DNA from: Isoetes taiwanensis
Lineage: Eukaryota > Streptophyta > Lycopodiopsida > Isoetales > Isoetaceae
DNA: 64,000 bases
Assembly: GCA_021234155.1 (NCBI GenBank)
Contig: JAJEKV010000010.1
Coordinates: 19,999,418-20,063,417, forward strand
Direction of reading: 5' to 3'
Part shown: positions 48,753 to 60,045 of the stretch, piece by piece
Layout of the letters: each line of letters starts with the position of its first letter
Numbering within the stretch: position 1 is the stretch's first letter
The notes under the pieces: model-generated
The model's database searches: none
Told to the model about the DNA's origin: nothing
Seen by the model: only the letters and a program-made list of their open reading frames with translations
Program-made: the position numbers and the translations under genes

Positions 48753-49084
48753 GTGGAAAAATGAGATGTTATATTATCATGTTGCTATGTTTGGTTGTGA
48801 AGGAGGTTGCTAGTTGGGAGAGCTTTTCTAAGAACTTGCTACAGGACTAGGTTGCATATTTATTATGTTACTGACAAGAGCGAAGCATTTGATAATAAGA
48901 AATTGTAACATGGGTTACCATTTGTCTATTATCTATCATTGTATTATGTCACACTTAATATTAGGGCTTGGATTCTTTAGTGCCCTTCCATCCATCATTA
49001 GAGTATTAGGTAATGTCTATATCGACACCCCTACACCATCCTTAAGGCCCGAAGCCAAAAAAATTTTTTTGTTAACACAAACCA

Positions 49085-49524
49085 TTAACACAAAACTACT
49101 ATTAACATTATTAACACAAACCATTGCATTTGACACATTTAAATTAAAATCCCCCTTAAACCCCCTTTGGTTTGGGTGCATATTCACACGGGGGGTTACG
49201 TAGGGCAGCGAGAGCCCCAAAAAATTTACAATACATGTACAAAATTAACACCATTATGTACATTCTCTCAAACCTTATAGTATTTTGCAAACCTTAATAT
49301 ACAGTATACAAAAATTTGTACATGCATACCCCACAAACGAGGATCGCTATGTACGGTCCAGATCTTGGAATAAAGGGCAAATATGCCCATCCGACAGCTC
49401 TCGTTGCCCGGAGTAACCCCCCGTGTGAATATGCACCCAAACCAAAGGGGGTTTAAGGGGGATTTTAATTTAAATGTGTCAAATGCAATGGTTTGTGTTA
49501 ATAATGTTAATAGTAGTTTTGTGT
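49085..49524. mobile_element. Fold-back MITE with long inverted ends
   Basis: 49085-49220 is the near-perfect reverse complement of 49390-49524, including GTGCATATTCACACGGGG and its inverse. The loop is about 170 bp. The inner part of the repeat (GGGGGGTTAC...GGGCA.CGAGAGC) may be a separate element. No coding capacity. Confidence 0.8.
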
Positions 49525-49617
49525 TAATAGTAGTTTGATAATTGATGATTGTACTTGCTAAGTCTTATGGACCTGATGGTCCGACAGACAAAATATAAAA
49601 CTTCACTTCACTTCAAT

Positions 49618-50704
49618 TCTTTGCAAAACTATTGGCTGGCATCCTTGAGCAGCGGCTGACAATATGGGCAGAGGAGGCAGATGTGCGAGCTCTCACACAG
49701 GCAAGTTTTCGGCCCAGGCATTCCACCATTGATCATATCTTCACTCTGCGCACATTGATTGAGGATAGCTGAATCATTGACAAAATCTGTATTGTTGTTT
49801 CGTGGATTTCACAAAAGCTTTTGACACAGTGCCCCGGGACAAGTTATGGGACAGACTGCGACAGCTGGGGACTCCCCTTGATTTGCAGAATGTAGTGTAT
49901 AGGCTATACGAGGCATGCTCAGGCCGTATCACATCATCAGGACAGCCGGTAATCAGTAGTATTGGAGTGCGTCAAGGTTGCCCCCTCTCCCCCACACTCT
50001 TTGGCCTCTACATTGACCAGCTAGAAGATTGGCTCTCTGAGCATGGAGGTGCGGGCGCCCACTCATGCGTCACACAATTCGGCAACTCATATATGCTGAC
50101 GATGTCAACCTCCTGGGGCCTATACTCCAGAGGACATGCAACATCACCTGGATGCTCTTGACACTTTTTGCCGATTCACTAGCATGCGAGTTAACTTGGC
50201 CAAAACTAGGGTGCTGCTAGTTTCATCATCCCGCCAGCCAAGGCTTCCCTTATTCACTTACCAGGGAAAAGATGTAGAAGTGGCTCCGACCTACAAGTAC
50301 TTGGGGATCGAGTTCTCTACTACCACCCATTGGGATGCTGCCATCAGGATGCGGGTCACGGCGGGTTGGAAAGCACTATATGCCATGCAGAACAACAGCC
50401 ACAAGGCAGAGTTGTATGCCTGGGGCCACCAATCACACTTGTTTCGGGCCTTGGTCGAGCCGGTCCTTTTGTATGGGGCAGAAGTGTGGGGTCCAGTGAT
50501 ATCCCTCAACACCTGGAATGACCTCGAGCAGGTGCAGAAAGCCTTCTTGGCACGAGCCCTTGGGGTAAAGTCCACAGTTCCATACCAGATCCTACTCCAT
50601 GAGACATGTTTTCTATCCCTTCAACGGGCTGCATTGGAACGCCATATCATTTACTTCCAGAAGGTGGTCGCTATGGGTGATACACGTTTGCCCAACCTTG
50701 CTTT
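49618..50704 (+). pseudogene. LINE B, fragment 2 (RT core)
   Basis: It continues fragment 1 with FAKLLAGILEQRLTIWAEEA, FRPRHSTIDHIFTLRTL, FVDFTKAFDTVPRDKLW and GVRQGCPLSPTLFG. The catalytic YADD is intact in a shifted frame at 50092-50103. It then runs through AKTRVLLVSS and YKYLGIEFS to LPNLA, where the copia element interrupts it. There is a stop near 49770 and a frameshift near 50060. Confidence 0.88.
50700..50704. repeat. Target site duplication GCTTT, left
   Basis: Pairs with 58485-58489. Confidence 0.9.
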
Positions 50705-51149
50705 TGTTGGAAATTGCATGTGCAAGGTAATGTCTTAACCTATAAGGTCTTAACCTAGGTTTCTATACAAATAATCAGTAGAGTGATATTTCTATGGTTG
50801 TAGCAGGTCAATGAAAAATAGCAAGTCAGATATTGTTGGGCCAAGTGTAAATCGAAAATAGCATACAGAGATAATACTGATGAACCGATAAGGTGATGGA
50901 GGTGATCGAATAGAATACAGGTGGATTGATCATAGATCATGTGCTCTGTTGGCCGGATATAGTGTGCCGAACCTGCTAGCTAGAATAAAAACATCAATGC
51001 ACAAGTTGATTAATGAGATTAACTACTGTTCATTTTTTGCTTTAATAGAATTACTGGTGATCGAGATGCATAATTGAAAACGTGGTTGACCTTTGAAAAT
51101 ATTGGAGTTTAACTAACTATATTGCAGTAATTCAATAGTTTATTTTATA
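50705..51149 (+). repeat. 5' LTR of the copia element
   Basis: 445 bp, starting TGTTGGAAATTGC. The 3' LTR is 88 bp shorter because of one internal deletion. It ends TTTTATA, while the 3' copy ends with the canonical CA. Confidence 0.93.
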
Positions 51150-51150
51150 G

Positions 51151-51162
51151 TGGTATCAGAGC
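51151..51162 (+). promoter_or_regulatory. Primer binding site (initiator-Met tRNA)
   Basis: Perfect TGGTATCAGAGC one base after the LTR. Confidence 0.95.
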
Positions 51163-51169
51163 AGGTAGC

Positions 51170-51358
51170 ATGTCAACCCGTTTTGGAGCAACACTATTGA
51201 ACTCCGTTGAGGAGTTCAAGGGCAAAGAAGGATTTCAGATATGGAAAGAGAAGATGAAGGAGGTGCTAGTGTTTGAGAAACTCTGGAATCTTATTGTGTC
51301 TAGGGAGCAGACTGGAGACAGTGCGGCAAGCAGTAGGAAGAAGCATCGGAGGTTTTAA
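51170..51358 (+). pseudogene. gag: copia gag N-terminus (internally deleted)
   Basis: MSTRFGATLLNSVEEFKG...WKEKMKEVL is the usual start of copia gag. It stops after 62 residues. Most of the capsid region is missing before the zinc knuckles at 51430. Confidence 0.75.
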
Positions 51359-51423
51359 TAGCAAGAAGAGGTCGAACCAGAAATGAGGTTAAGAATAAAA
51401 CTAATAGGACTGGAAGTGGATCT

Positions 51424-52627
51424 TTGGGTCCGTGCTATCTATGTGGAGAGATAAGACATATAAAGATCAATTGTCCTAATGGATCAAAAGGGATGGTGAG
51501 TTGCTATACCTGCGGTGGTATAGGGCACTATTCTAGTGCATGCCCTTCATCTAAAGGAGTTCGTAGGGGAAGAGGCAGGGGAGCACGGGGCAGGGGAAGA
51601 GCATCCTTTAGAGGAAGAGAAGGTAAAAGAGGAGATGCATCGGCATTTAATGTTGCAGCAGAAGATAATGAAGACGAAGAGGGAACAAACGATGATGACG
51701 AAGAGATTGATAAGGTAAAAAATTGTGCTTTGCTTGCTCATTATGAAAAGGAGTCTCATAAATGTGCACAATCTTTTGTGCTAGATAGCAGAGCAGAGAA
51801 AAGCATAGTCAGCAGTGCTGATTTGCTTAATACAAGGAGTGAATGTAAAAAGAAAGTGAAACTAGGAGATTGGAGATTGCAAGATGCTCAAGCGGAAGGA
51901 ATGTTGCAGCTGTACAATCTCAAAGGAAAACCAATAGATTTAAATCATGTTTTGTGTGTACCGGGCATCATTAAGAACTTAGTATCTATAAGCCAGCTCG
52001 TAGATCTTGGTTTTGTCTGTGTATTTGATAAACAAGCATGTAAAGTCTTGAGAAATAATAAAATTGAGTTTCTAGCCATGCGAGTTGGGAATCTTTTTGA
52101 ATTTAAGCATGAGTATTTTGTGAATAATGTGCTTGTGGATAAGAATTCTGTTGAATTGTGGCATGAATGGCTAGCTCAAACACACATGAGAAATATTGAT
52201 CGTTTGTTTAAAGAAAAGAGGATCGAAGGAAAAATGAGTGAAGTTTATAAAAGAAAATTCTGCTATGGATGCATGTTGGGCAAGCATTCAAGGCTGCCAT
52301 TCGCAAAGCATGGGAAAAGAGCTAATGACGTCTTGGAAATAGTGCATTCAGATTTATGCGGTCCAATTAATGTGACAGGTAGAACTGGAAAAAGATATTT
52401 CTTGACGTTTATAGATGACTATAGTAGAAGATGCAGATGTTACTTACTAAGAAGAAAAAGTGAGACCTTTGATGCTTTTAAGGATTTTTTAGCTGAAAGT
52501 GAGCGAGAAACAGGAAGGAAGCTGAAATGTTTAAGGACTGACAGAGGAGGGGACCACTTATCAGGTAGGTTTCGGGCATTTTATAAACTGCATGGAATTG
52601 CTAGGCAGTTGACGTGCTCTCATACAA
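51424..52627 (+). pseudogene. pol: copia nucleocapsid, protease, integrase N-half
   Basis: Two zinc knuckles (CYLCGEIRHIKINC and CYTCGGIGHYSSAC) are followed by an Arg/Gly tract, then the protease motif FVLDSRAEKS, where the family has D-S-G. G-to-R next to the catalytic Asp should inactivate it. The pre-integrase domain holds H...H...C..C (ELWHEWLAQTH ... CYGCMLGKHS). The integrase core starts VHSDLCGPI and continues FIDDYSR and LRTDRGG. The frame ends at CSHT where an L1 fragment is inserted. Confidence 0.88.
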
Positions 52628-53785
52628 TTTTTTTTTTTTTTTTTTATTGAGGGCAAGGGGTTTTTTATATTTCATTTAAGGAAAAAACATAGTATAAAAA
52701 TAGGTGTTCTGCCTGAAATCAAGGGGATCTCCCTGATTTAGACCAAAACCTGTACCTACAGTACTGATAAACAACATTTAAACATATAATTTATCTGATC
52801 ATGTAGTGATCAGTCATAGTTTTGATCCAAAAAATTAATGACCATGAGATAGATCAAATAGATATCGGAGTGAAAGCAGTCAGGCCATATCAGTCTAGGA
52901 CACATCTACTAGATCTTGAATAGTAAGGTCCTCAACCTTTGAATTACCAAAGATCCTCAGCATCTATCCAGCCTCCGAGCACTGAATTTGGTGTAGTCCA
53001 TGAGGAGCATAACATGGGCTTCTCGTTTCTGCTGCCATTTGTGAAAGAGATTAAGAAAAACCTGTTTCAATCCATTGTGTCTCCATACCTCGTGCTTGTT
53101 TAGCATTTTCCTCATGGCTTTGGCATGGATCATCTCCTGCTTCAACTCAATCAAGGTATCAGCCATCTCAACACCTGACATCCTGGATTCATCATCAGAA
53201 TCCTCTTCATCTTCAAACAACTTCACTGGTGCTCCCATCCTAAGAAGTCTCCTCTGGTGAGCTGTGGAGAATACCATCAAAATCAGTTAGTACAATAGAA
53301 AAAAATTGAAATGCACCATTAAATCTCCCAACTCTGTCCCAATCCCTGTCATATTTTTTTCCTTTTTGTAATTTATGAGCCATGGCAATGTCTAAGAAGG
53401 CTTTTTTAAGGGAGATGAGATTAGGATTTTTGCCATTAATGGCAACCTCATTTCTGTGTTTTTAAATAACCCAGATAGACAGGCTTCTTGTAGTTTGTAT
53501 CAATTTGTTACTATGGTGTAGAAAGTCCAGCATATTCCCTGGGCATGCTTGATTTAATTGTGAAGTCCAAACCCAAAAGTCATCCAGCCAAGAACATTGA
53601 AAAACATGATTTGAGCTTTCTTTCTGACCACATCCCAAAGGACAAGTCTCACCAACTGATCTATCATATTTACTTCTAATTGCATTTGTATGCAGACTTT
53701 GATGAAGAACCAACCAGGTAAAGAGTTTAATTTTCTTGGCAGTATAACTTTTCCAGCTGCCTTGACATAGTTTGGCATTTCTTGA
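52628..53785 (-). mobile_element. 5'-truncated L1-type LINE in the copia integrase
   Basis: Minus strand: a poly-A tail (T run 52628-52644) ends a fragment whose 5' part (53785-53462) encodes a zf-RVT domain, WKSYTAKKIKLFTWLVLHQS...CPLGCGQKESSNHVFQC. After a stop where the family has Trp, coding-like sequence continues to about 53300 (KHRNEVAINGKNP). Copia integrase reads CSHT before it and QQNGVSERKNRTIL after it. A clear target duplication was not found; a few bases seem lost. Confidence 0.85.
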
Positions 53786-54592
53786 CAACAAAATGGTGTC
53801 AGCGAAAGGAAAAATAGGACGATCTTGAATGCTGCCAGAGCAATGTTGAAACATACAGGCTTGCCAAATTATCTGTGGGAAGAGGTTGTAAACATCGCCG
53901 TATACATTCAAAATAAGCTTCCAAGTACCAGTGTCTCAGGTAAATTACCAGAGGAATTGTGGAACCCAAATGCTCATGTAGACTTCACAAGATTCAAAGT
54001 CTTTGGGTGTCTTGGCTATGTTCATGTACATGAAGAAAACAGAAAAAAATTAGATGACAGAGCTCAGGTGGCTTTTCTAGTAGGTTATGATACTGAGAGT
54101 AAAGCATTCAGAATGTTTGAGCCAAAGAAAAAGACCATATTGATAAGCAGATATGTAATTTTTCAAGAATCTATACTGTATAGAGAGTATAGGGCATCAA
54201 AGGCTGCTTGTGACAAAAAAAGTAGTACTTACAGCAGAAATAATAAAACAAGCGAGCCTACTTATATTAATGATGATAGTGACAGTGATAACGATGGAGA
54301 AGGAAAACGTGATATCATATCACCTGAAAGGCAAGGAAGAATATCAAATCAAGTTGCTGAAATTGAGGACAAGGCACAGCCGGTTGATATCACAATTCAG
54401 AGAAAGAGAAAATCTGAAACTGAAAGGTTAAAAGAGAAAGCAAAACAGAACATTGATGATTATGGGAGATTAGATACGGGGAAAAGCAAAAGGTTACAAA
54501 AAGAAGAAGAATTGCTTAATGTCTTGGCTATACTAGACGATGTCCCACAAACTTTTGAGCAAGCTGTTGAATATGAGAATAGTAAAGAATGA
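53786..54592 (+). pseudogene. pol: copia integrase C-half
   Basis: It resumes QQNGVSERKNRTILNAARAM with the catalytic-region Glu, then HTGLPNYLWEE, NKLPSTSVSGKLPEELW and FKVFGCLGYVHV. A charged linker follows. It ends at a TGA (54590-54592) that replaces the Trp codon of the usual YWKEAM start of the RT region. Confidence 0.88.
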
Positions 54593-54601
54593 AAGGAGGC
54601 A

Positions 54602-55050
54602 ATGATGGCTGAGATGACGTCCTTCCATGATAATAAGACATATGAAGTGGTTAATAAACCAAAAGGGAAAAATATCGTAGGCTGTAAATGGATTTACAGA
54701 ATTAAAACTGGACCAGATGGCATGACAAAAAAATTTAAAGCTAGGCTTGTAGCACAGGGATATTCTCAGAAGAAGGGATTTGATTTTGATGAAACCTTTG
54801 CTCCGATAGTCAAATTAACGAGTATAAAACTGCTGTTAGCACTTGCAAATGTAGAAGGTATGCATTTACATCACATGGACGTGTCTACGGCATTTTTAAA
54901 TGCTGATTTAGATGAAGAGATATACATGAGCCAAGCTCCCGACTTTGAGAATGGTGAAGATAAAGTATGGAAGCTACGAAAAGCAGTTTATGGGCTTAGG
55001 CAATCGCCCAGACAGTGGTATAAAATATAAATGTATGGATGAGTATTTAA
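54602..55050 (+). pseudogene. pol: copia reverse transcriptase, N-half
   Basis: NIVGCKWIYRIKTGPDG, FKARLVAQGYSQ, FDETFAPIVKLTSIK, HHMDVSTAFLNADLDEEIYM and KAVYGLRQSPRQWY are classic copia RT. A one-base shift follows at about 55028, then MDEYL, where the TTAA element is inserted. Confidence 0.92.
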
Positions 55051-56582
55051 CACTAGAGTTGTCCCTTGATGAACCCAAATGGGTTCATTCGTACACTTTT
55101 TTTGAAATTCTATTATAGCCCCAAGATAAAGAATTTGTCTACATACCAATGTTGTTAAAAACCCCGTTTTTTATTTTTAAAGTACCTCTATAAAAATCTT
55201 CACGTTTTTTAAAGGATTTTTATGATTATGTATGGCCAAAAAATAAAATTGTACATTCTTTGCACTGCTTTATTGGACATATTTGCTATGAAGATGTAGC
55301 ATGCCAACAAGTAAATCAGAAGCTTATGCTGCTATTAGAAACTATTAAGTTCAAGTACAAAGATATCATAGCTATTTTGCCATGCAACTCTTAAGAAAGT
55401 TCAGAAAAATATTATTCTAAAGGTTAAGATATACAAGAATTCTATATACAAAGATAAATAAGTATAAGAATAACATATATTTGGATAAAAAAAATCACAG
55501 TCTAAAGATTTTTAAGGATTTTTAAAGATTTTTAAGGATTTTAAAGATTTTTAACGTATTTTATATAAAATACGTTTTTAAAGATTTTTTCTAAAAATTT
55601 AAAAATCTTCAAAAAATCTTAAAAAACGTTTTTTAAACGTACGGATTTTGACGTACTTAACAACATTGCTACATACTCACAATATGTTGTCCTCCATGAG
55701 TGTACATATAAGGAAAAATTTATGAAAAATATAGAAAGCTTCTATTACCAAACATAATGTGGAGCCGAATCCAAAGGGGTCAAGTTTATTCTCAAAGTCT
55801 TTAACATTTCTCACATTATTTTGCAAAAATAATTTTTCCTAGGAATTCTAATTCTTCCATCTTGTAAATCATGATATGAGAAATCTATCACAAGAAGAAT
55901 TAGAAAAATCTATGGTGGAATTTTCAAGAAATAATTCATTAAAGTTTGAAGTTCAGAAGTTCTTTATGGACCCAGTTAGGTCCCCAGAGGGTCAAAACTT
56001 TGAAAATTCATAGTACTACTCCACTTTTTGAAAAAATGAAATTTATTTAGCAAGACGTGTAGTACTTAGTATCTATTTCCATTGAAAAATAATAGTACCT
56101 TCACTTTCTTATTCTATTTCAAATATTATGGATATGAAATGGTTCCTGGATGTCTGTTTTTTAGAAATTCCTTATGGACCTGACTGGGTCTCGCAAGGAT
56201 TGAAATTATGATTTGCTCATTGATACATCAAATTGTTATGAAATCACATGAAATTTGAAAAATAAGTAGCATTTGTAGACTACGTTCATAGAAAATTAAT
56301 GTTACCTTGAAATTTGTATTCCATGTTGAGTGTTATGAGATTATATCATATCATCGAAACCATTGAATTGAGTGTATTTCAAAGTGTGATTGTGCCAAAC
56401 TTGTGAAGAGTTTTATTTTGCCATTGAATATGGTGGTACAACTTCGAGTTAATCTTACAATTCAGGTGTTCATATTTAAAATATCATAAGTGTCATGAAG
56501 AACTAGTCCCTAATATGGAGAAGGGATTGAGGGACCCATACGGGTTGATGAACCCAAACAGGTCCCTGAGACAACTCTAGTG
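55051..56582. mobile_element. TTAA-flanked DNA element with CACTAGAGTTGTC ends
   Basis: Both ends are CACTAGAGTTGTC (inverted) and TTAA lies outside each (55047-55050, 56583-56586). Removing the element and one TTAA restores the copia reading MDEYLRKHSF. TTAA duplication is the piggyBac hallmark; because TTAA is palindromic, a TA or 3-bp duplication (mariner or CACTA type) is also compatible. Hairpin-prone GAACCCAAATGGGTTC lies near the ends. There is no transposase gene. Confidence 0.85.
55147..55668. mobile_element. hAT-type MITE nested in the TTAA element
   Basis: Perfect 12-bp inverted ends CAATGTTGTTAA and a perfect 8-bp target duplication CTACATAC (55139-55146, 55669-55676) fit the hAT pattern. 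The interior is AT-rich with a 24-bp palindrome near 55553-55576. Non-coding. Confidence 0.88.
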
Positions 56583-56586
56583 TTAA

Positions 56587-57636
56587 GGAAACATTCTTTC
56601 TCCAAATTAAATGCAGATGGAAATATTTATATTTACAAAGTAAGAGAAGAGTGCTGCATGATTGCCTTATACGTGGACGATTGCATCATGGCGGCTAATA
56701 GCTTGCAATGTTTAGAACACTGCAAAAATGTCTTGCAAAGGAAATTTAAAATGACAGACTTAAATGAGCTGAAAAGTTTTTTAGGAATCGAAGTTTCAAG
56801 GGACAAGCAAAAAAGGTGTACTGTTTTTAAAGCAGTAAAAAAATATTCAAAGTCTGTTGAAAAAGTTCAACATGAGTCAATGCAAACCAGCTAAAACTCC
56901 TATAATGCCAGGACAAAAGATCAGCAAGGATATGTGTCCGCGAACAGAAGCTGAAATAGAAGAGATGGCAAGAATTCTATATAAACAGTTGATTGGCTGC
57001 CTAATTTATTTAGCAAATGGAACAAGACCGGACATAACATATGCAGCGAATATGCTCAGTAGATTTTGCAATAATCCTGGCAAAGGCCATTGGATAGCTG
57101 CAAAACGTATAATTAGATATCTGAAAGGCACTACAGATTATGGTTTAATTTATGATTCAAAGAATTTTACTCTACAGGGATTCACAGATGCTGATTGGGG
57201 TGGAGATGTGGATACAAGACAGTCTACATCAGGATATGCCATGATCGTAGGAAGTGCAACTATTGCATGGAAGAGCAAGAAACAAACAGCTATAGCATTA
57301 TCATCTGTTGAAGCAGAATATGCAGCACTGCGCTTGCAACTAAAGAAATCATATGGCTCAGAAGATTACTGAATGAGCTGGGTGAACCACAAGAAAAACC
57401 TACAAGTCTATATTAAGATAATATGAGCTGTATAGCTCTTACAAAAAACCCAGTGTTACACGAAAGAACAAAACACATCGAATTGCAGATGCACTTTATC
57501 AGGGATATTGTAGAGAATAAGGTCATATCTGTACAATACATTTATACAGACATTCAAGTTGCAGATATATTCGCAAAGGCTTAAGAGAGAGCAGGTTTCA
57601 TGAATTAAAAGCAAAACTAGGTGTGAATGCATTCTA
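56587..57636 (+). pseudogene. pol: copia RT C-half and RNase H
   Basis: It resumes RKHSFSKLNADGNIYIY and has the catalytic IALYVDD near 56664. A frameshift near 56860 follows, then GCLIYLANGTRPDITYAANM, ADWGGDVDTRQSTSGY and SSVEAEYAAL. Another frameshift comes at about 57340, then DNMSCIALTKNPVLHERTKH, and it ends GVNAF at 57636. The active-site residues of RT and RNase H are present, but the frame is broken. Confidence 0.9.
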
Positions 57637-57745
57637 GTTGCAATGCAGCCTAAGCACTCAGCTAGTTGTGGGCACTCACTCTAAATTCGATGATGGAGCA
57701 ACAGCGTTTGTAAGCTACAGGGAGTTACAGAGTCACAGGTTAAGA

Positions 57746-58108
57746 CCAAGGGGGGTTCGCATAGGTTTGACCGTACAAACCTTGTGAGTGACTCGAAAGG
57801 GTTTGTTTTCCCCTTAAACAGTACACATACTCGTACCTAGGGGTAGCTTTTTGGGGATTTTTGGGCAATTTTGGCACTGTATGTGGCTGGAAAGGGGGTT
57901 TCTGAAAAAATTCAACTTGTCTCCACAATATCTGTCTCATCCCCTATATGGTTGCTCTCCAACTGTGTATAATAATCAGGATGAAAGTAATCCTCATATA
58001 CCCAAGGCATGTCCCACCAATTCCTTCCATTTTTTTTACAAGGGGGTTTTTGCCGACCCCTTGCACGCAGGTGGCATACTCCCTATACAATAGGTGCATC
58101 CCCCGGGG
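57746..58108. mobile_element. MITE with CCCGGGG-type ends, TSD TTAAGA
   Basis: Flanked by TTAAGA (57740-57745, 58109-58114). Ends CCAAGGGGGGTTCGCATAGG and, inverted, CCCCGGGGGATGCACCTATTG resemble each other and the 2029/36821 MITE. It lies in the copia 3' untranslated region. Confidence 0.75.
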
Positions 58109-58127
58109 TTAAGACATTAAAGGGGAC

Positions 58128-58484
58128 TGTTGGAAATTGCATGTGCAAGGTAATGTCTTAACTTATAAGGTCTTAACCTAGGTTCCTATACAAATAATCA
58201 GTAGTGATATTTCAATGGTTGTAGCAGGTCAATGAAAAATAGCAAGTCAGATATTGTTGGGCCAAGTGTTCAGATGGTCTGTTGGCCGGATATAGTGTGC
58301 CGAACCTGCTAGCCGGAATAAAAACATCAATGCATAAGTTGATTAATGAGATTAACTACTGTTCATTTTTTGCTTTAATAGAATTACTGGTGATCGAGAT
58401 GGCATAATTGAAAACGTGGTTGACCTATTGAAAATATTGGAGTTTAACTAACTATATTGCAGTAATTCAATAGTTTATTTTACA
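58128..58484 (+). repeat. 3' LTR of the copia element
   Basis: 357 bp, TGTTGG...TTTACA. One 88-bp deletion and a few substitutions relative to the 5' LTR indicate moderate age. Confidence 0.93.
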
Positions 58485-59255
58485 GCTTTGGCCATGGCAA
58501 TGGATTCCCAACGCCTGAAAGCCTGCTGGAAGGACAAGCAAGCTCAGTGGTTCTCACGCTGGGGTGCACAAGCAAACAGATGCGTACATGTAAGGACAAA
58601 GAAAGATGACAAGGCACTTAAGCTGTACCTAGATGCTACTTTCCTTCGCAAGCTCTGGGATGTAGATGCTCTGACGCACGTTAAGCTGGCACATATCAGT
58701 AGCAAGTCAATCCTAGTCTCACAAGAGGCCCACACCAGTACTTGTACACCCAGTTGCCCATGAAGAAGCGCAAACTTATAGCTTCCATCGCACGGGTGCA
58801 CATCGCCTCTGCATTGAGACAGGACGTTGGGCTCGGGAAGCACGAGAGCAAAGGCTTTGCCAGTGTTGCCACCAGGGCGCCATTGAGGATGAATGTCATG
58901 CCCTCCAGATCTGCCTAGCGTTTGCCCATATCCGAGAGCGGTATGCTCGATTACTAGTGCCTGGCCAACCATTGCATGAGTTATTGAATACGGCATCAGT
59001 GGGTTTGTTGGGGTCATACCTCCAGGAGGTTATGGATGCACGGACTCAGGTGTGTCCTCCGGGATGGTATTGAACTGTCCTATACAATTGTACAGCATGC
59101 CAGCATACTTATTACTGCTAAGGTTTTTCCCTCGAAAACCCTTCGGGGCGGGGGGTTTTTAATCCTGTCAGTAATACGCTTGCTGCTCTCTTTTTGTTTG
59201 GGTCCCATAGGCCAGTCGGTCTCCGTGGACGCTAAAAAATCTATTTTATTCTTCC
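58485..59255 (+). pseudogene. LINE B, fragment 3 (C-terminus, zinc finger, 3' UTR)
   Basis: It resumes after LPNLA with AMAMDSQRLKACWKDKQAQW. After a frameshift near 58740 comes RTGAHRLCIETGRW and the zinc finger CQCC...ECHALQIC (about 58860-58915). The 3' UTR ends with CTCCGTGGACGCTAAAA, the same end motif as the retroposon at 63215-63401. Confidence 0.85.
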
Positions 59256-59700
59256 TTTCACTTAATCCCCTTTGTTTGAAAATACTATGATATTCATAAA
59301 TAATCTTCTATTATACGGTAATTCCCTTTTTGAACATGTCCCTCTTTCTTGAAAATACCCCAATCCATCTACAAATTCCCTTTTAACCCAACCTCTCTTT
59401 CTTGAAAATACCCCAATGTGCATTTGCAATCCCCTATTTCTACTAATTTCCCCATTAGAATAATACCCTTTTTGTTCAAGAATCCTTTGTTTCTACTAAT
59501 TTTCCTCCATAGCTACTAAGTTCCTCTATTGAAATATATCCTTTTTGTTCAAGAATCCCCTATTTCCAATAAATTTCCCCTGTAGGATATACCCTTTTAT
59601 TCAAAGGTTCTCCATTGCAAAGAGAATAACCCATTGCTTTCAAGTCCCCCCGTTCCTCAATGGGGGATTTGGCGTAGCCTACGAAATGAAATATGGAGCC
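59256..59700. repeat. Pyrimidine-rich degenerate repeats
   Basis: Blocks such as TCTTGAAAATACCCCAAT and TTGTTCAAGAATCC recur with variation. No gene seen. Confidence 0.6.
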
Positions 59701-60045
59701 ATACCTAGCTATCACGGCGTTCTTGAAATGTGGTCTTCTATTCTATTCTCTTGTCTTGTGTGCATACTATAGGTCATGCGTGAACTTGTGGATTCATGGC
59801 CTCTTTTTACTTTTGTGGAGTTTGAGAGGAACTGAGAATGTTAGATGATGAGTTGAGTTTCTTGCCCTTTCATCCACCTAATATCAACGTCATGCAATTT
59901 CACATCATCTGCAAAATCTATAATCACAAAACCTTTGTTGCAGGGTAATGCTAAAGTAGTATCAAACTATTAAAAGCTGTAGAAAACCAAAATGAGAAAT
60001 TGCACCTATATTTCCATGTTGTTTATAAAGCATTTGGTTGACCTG

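Larger units (their letters stand above)
46034..49554. mobile_element. 3.5-kb insertion in the LINE A 3' UTR carrying gene fragments
   Basis: It is flanked by an 8-bp repeat TTGCTAAG (46026-46033 and 49555-49562), and the LINE 3' UTR makes sense when joined there. It contains SPIKE1 exons, a second gene-like region and a fold-back repeat. The two ends are not inverted repeats of each other and there is no transposase, so the vector type is unresolved (pack-type DNA element or composite). Confidence 0.5.
42039..49617 (+). mobile_element. LINE A (non-LTR retrotransposon, 5'-truncated, itself interrupted)
   Basis: It contains ORF1-like, endonuclease, RT and C-terminal zinc-finger coding DNA, all decayed, then a 3' UTR. 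The 3' UTR is split by 46034-49554. The 3' end has a hairpin (GGACCTGATGGTCC) and a CTTCACTTCACTTCA tail. A TCTTT duplication (42034-42038, 49618-49622) brackets it, and LINE B is continuous in sense across that target. Confidence 0.8.
50705..58484 (+). mobile_element. Ty1/copia LTR retrotransposon with nested insertions
   Basis: LTRs at both ends, a perfect PBS, a PPT before the 3' LTR (AAAGGGGAC) and 5-bp duplication GCTTT. The protein order gag, protease, integrase, RT, RNase H is copia-type. It contains an L1 fragment (52628-53785), a TTAA element (55051-56582) and a MITE (57746-58108). It interrupts LINE B. Confidence 0.95.

Noticed and set aside
46034-49554. hAT assignment from the 8-bp TTGCTAAG repeat
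   Set aside because: The ends lack YARNG-type inverted repeats and do not match each other, so the class stays open.
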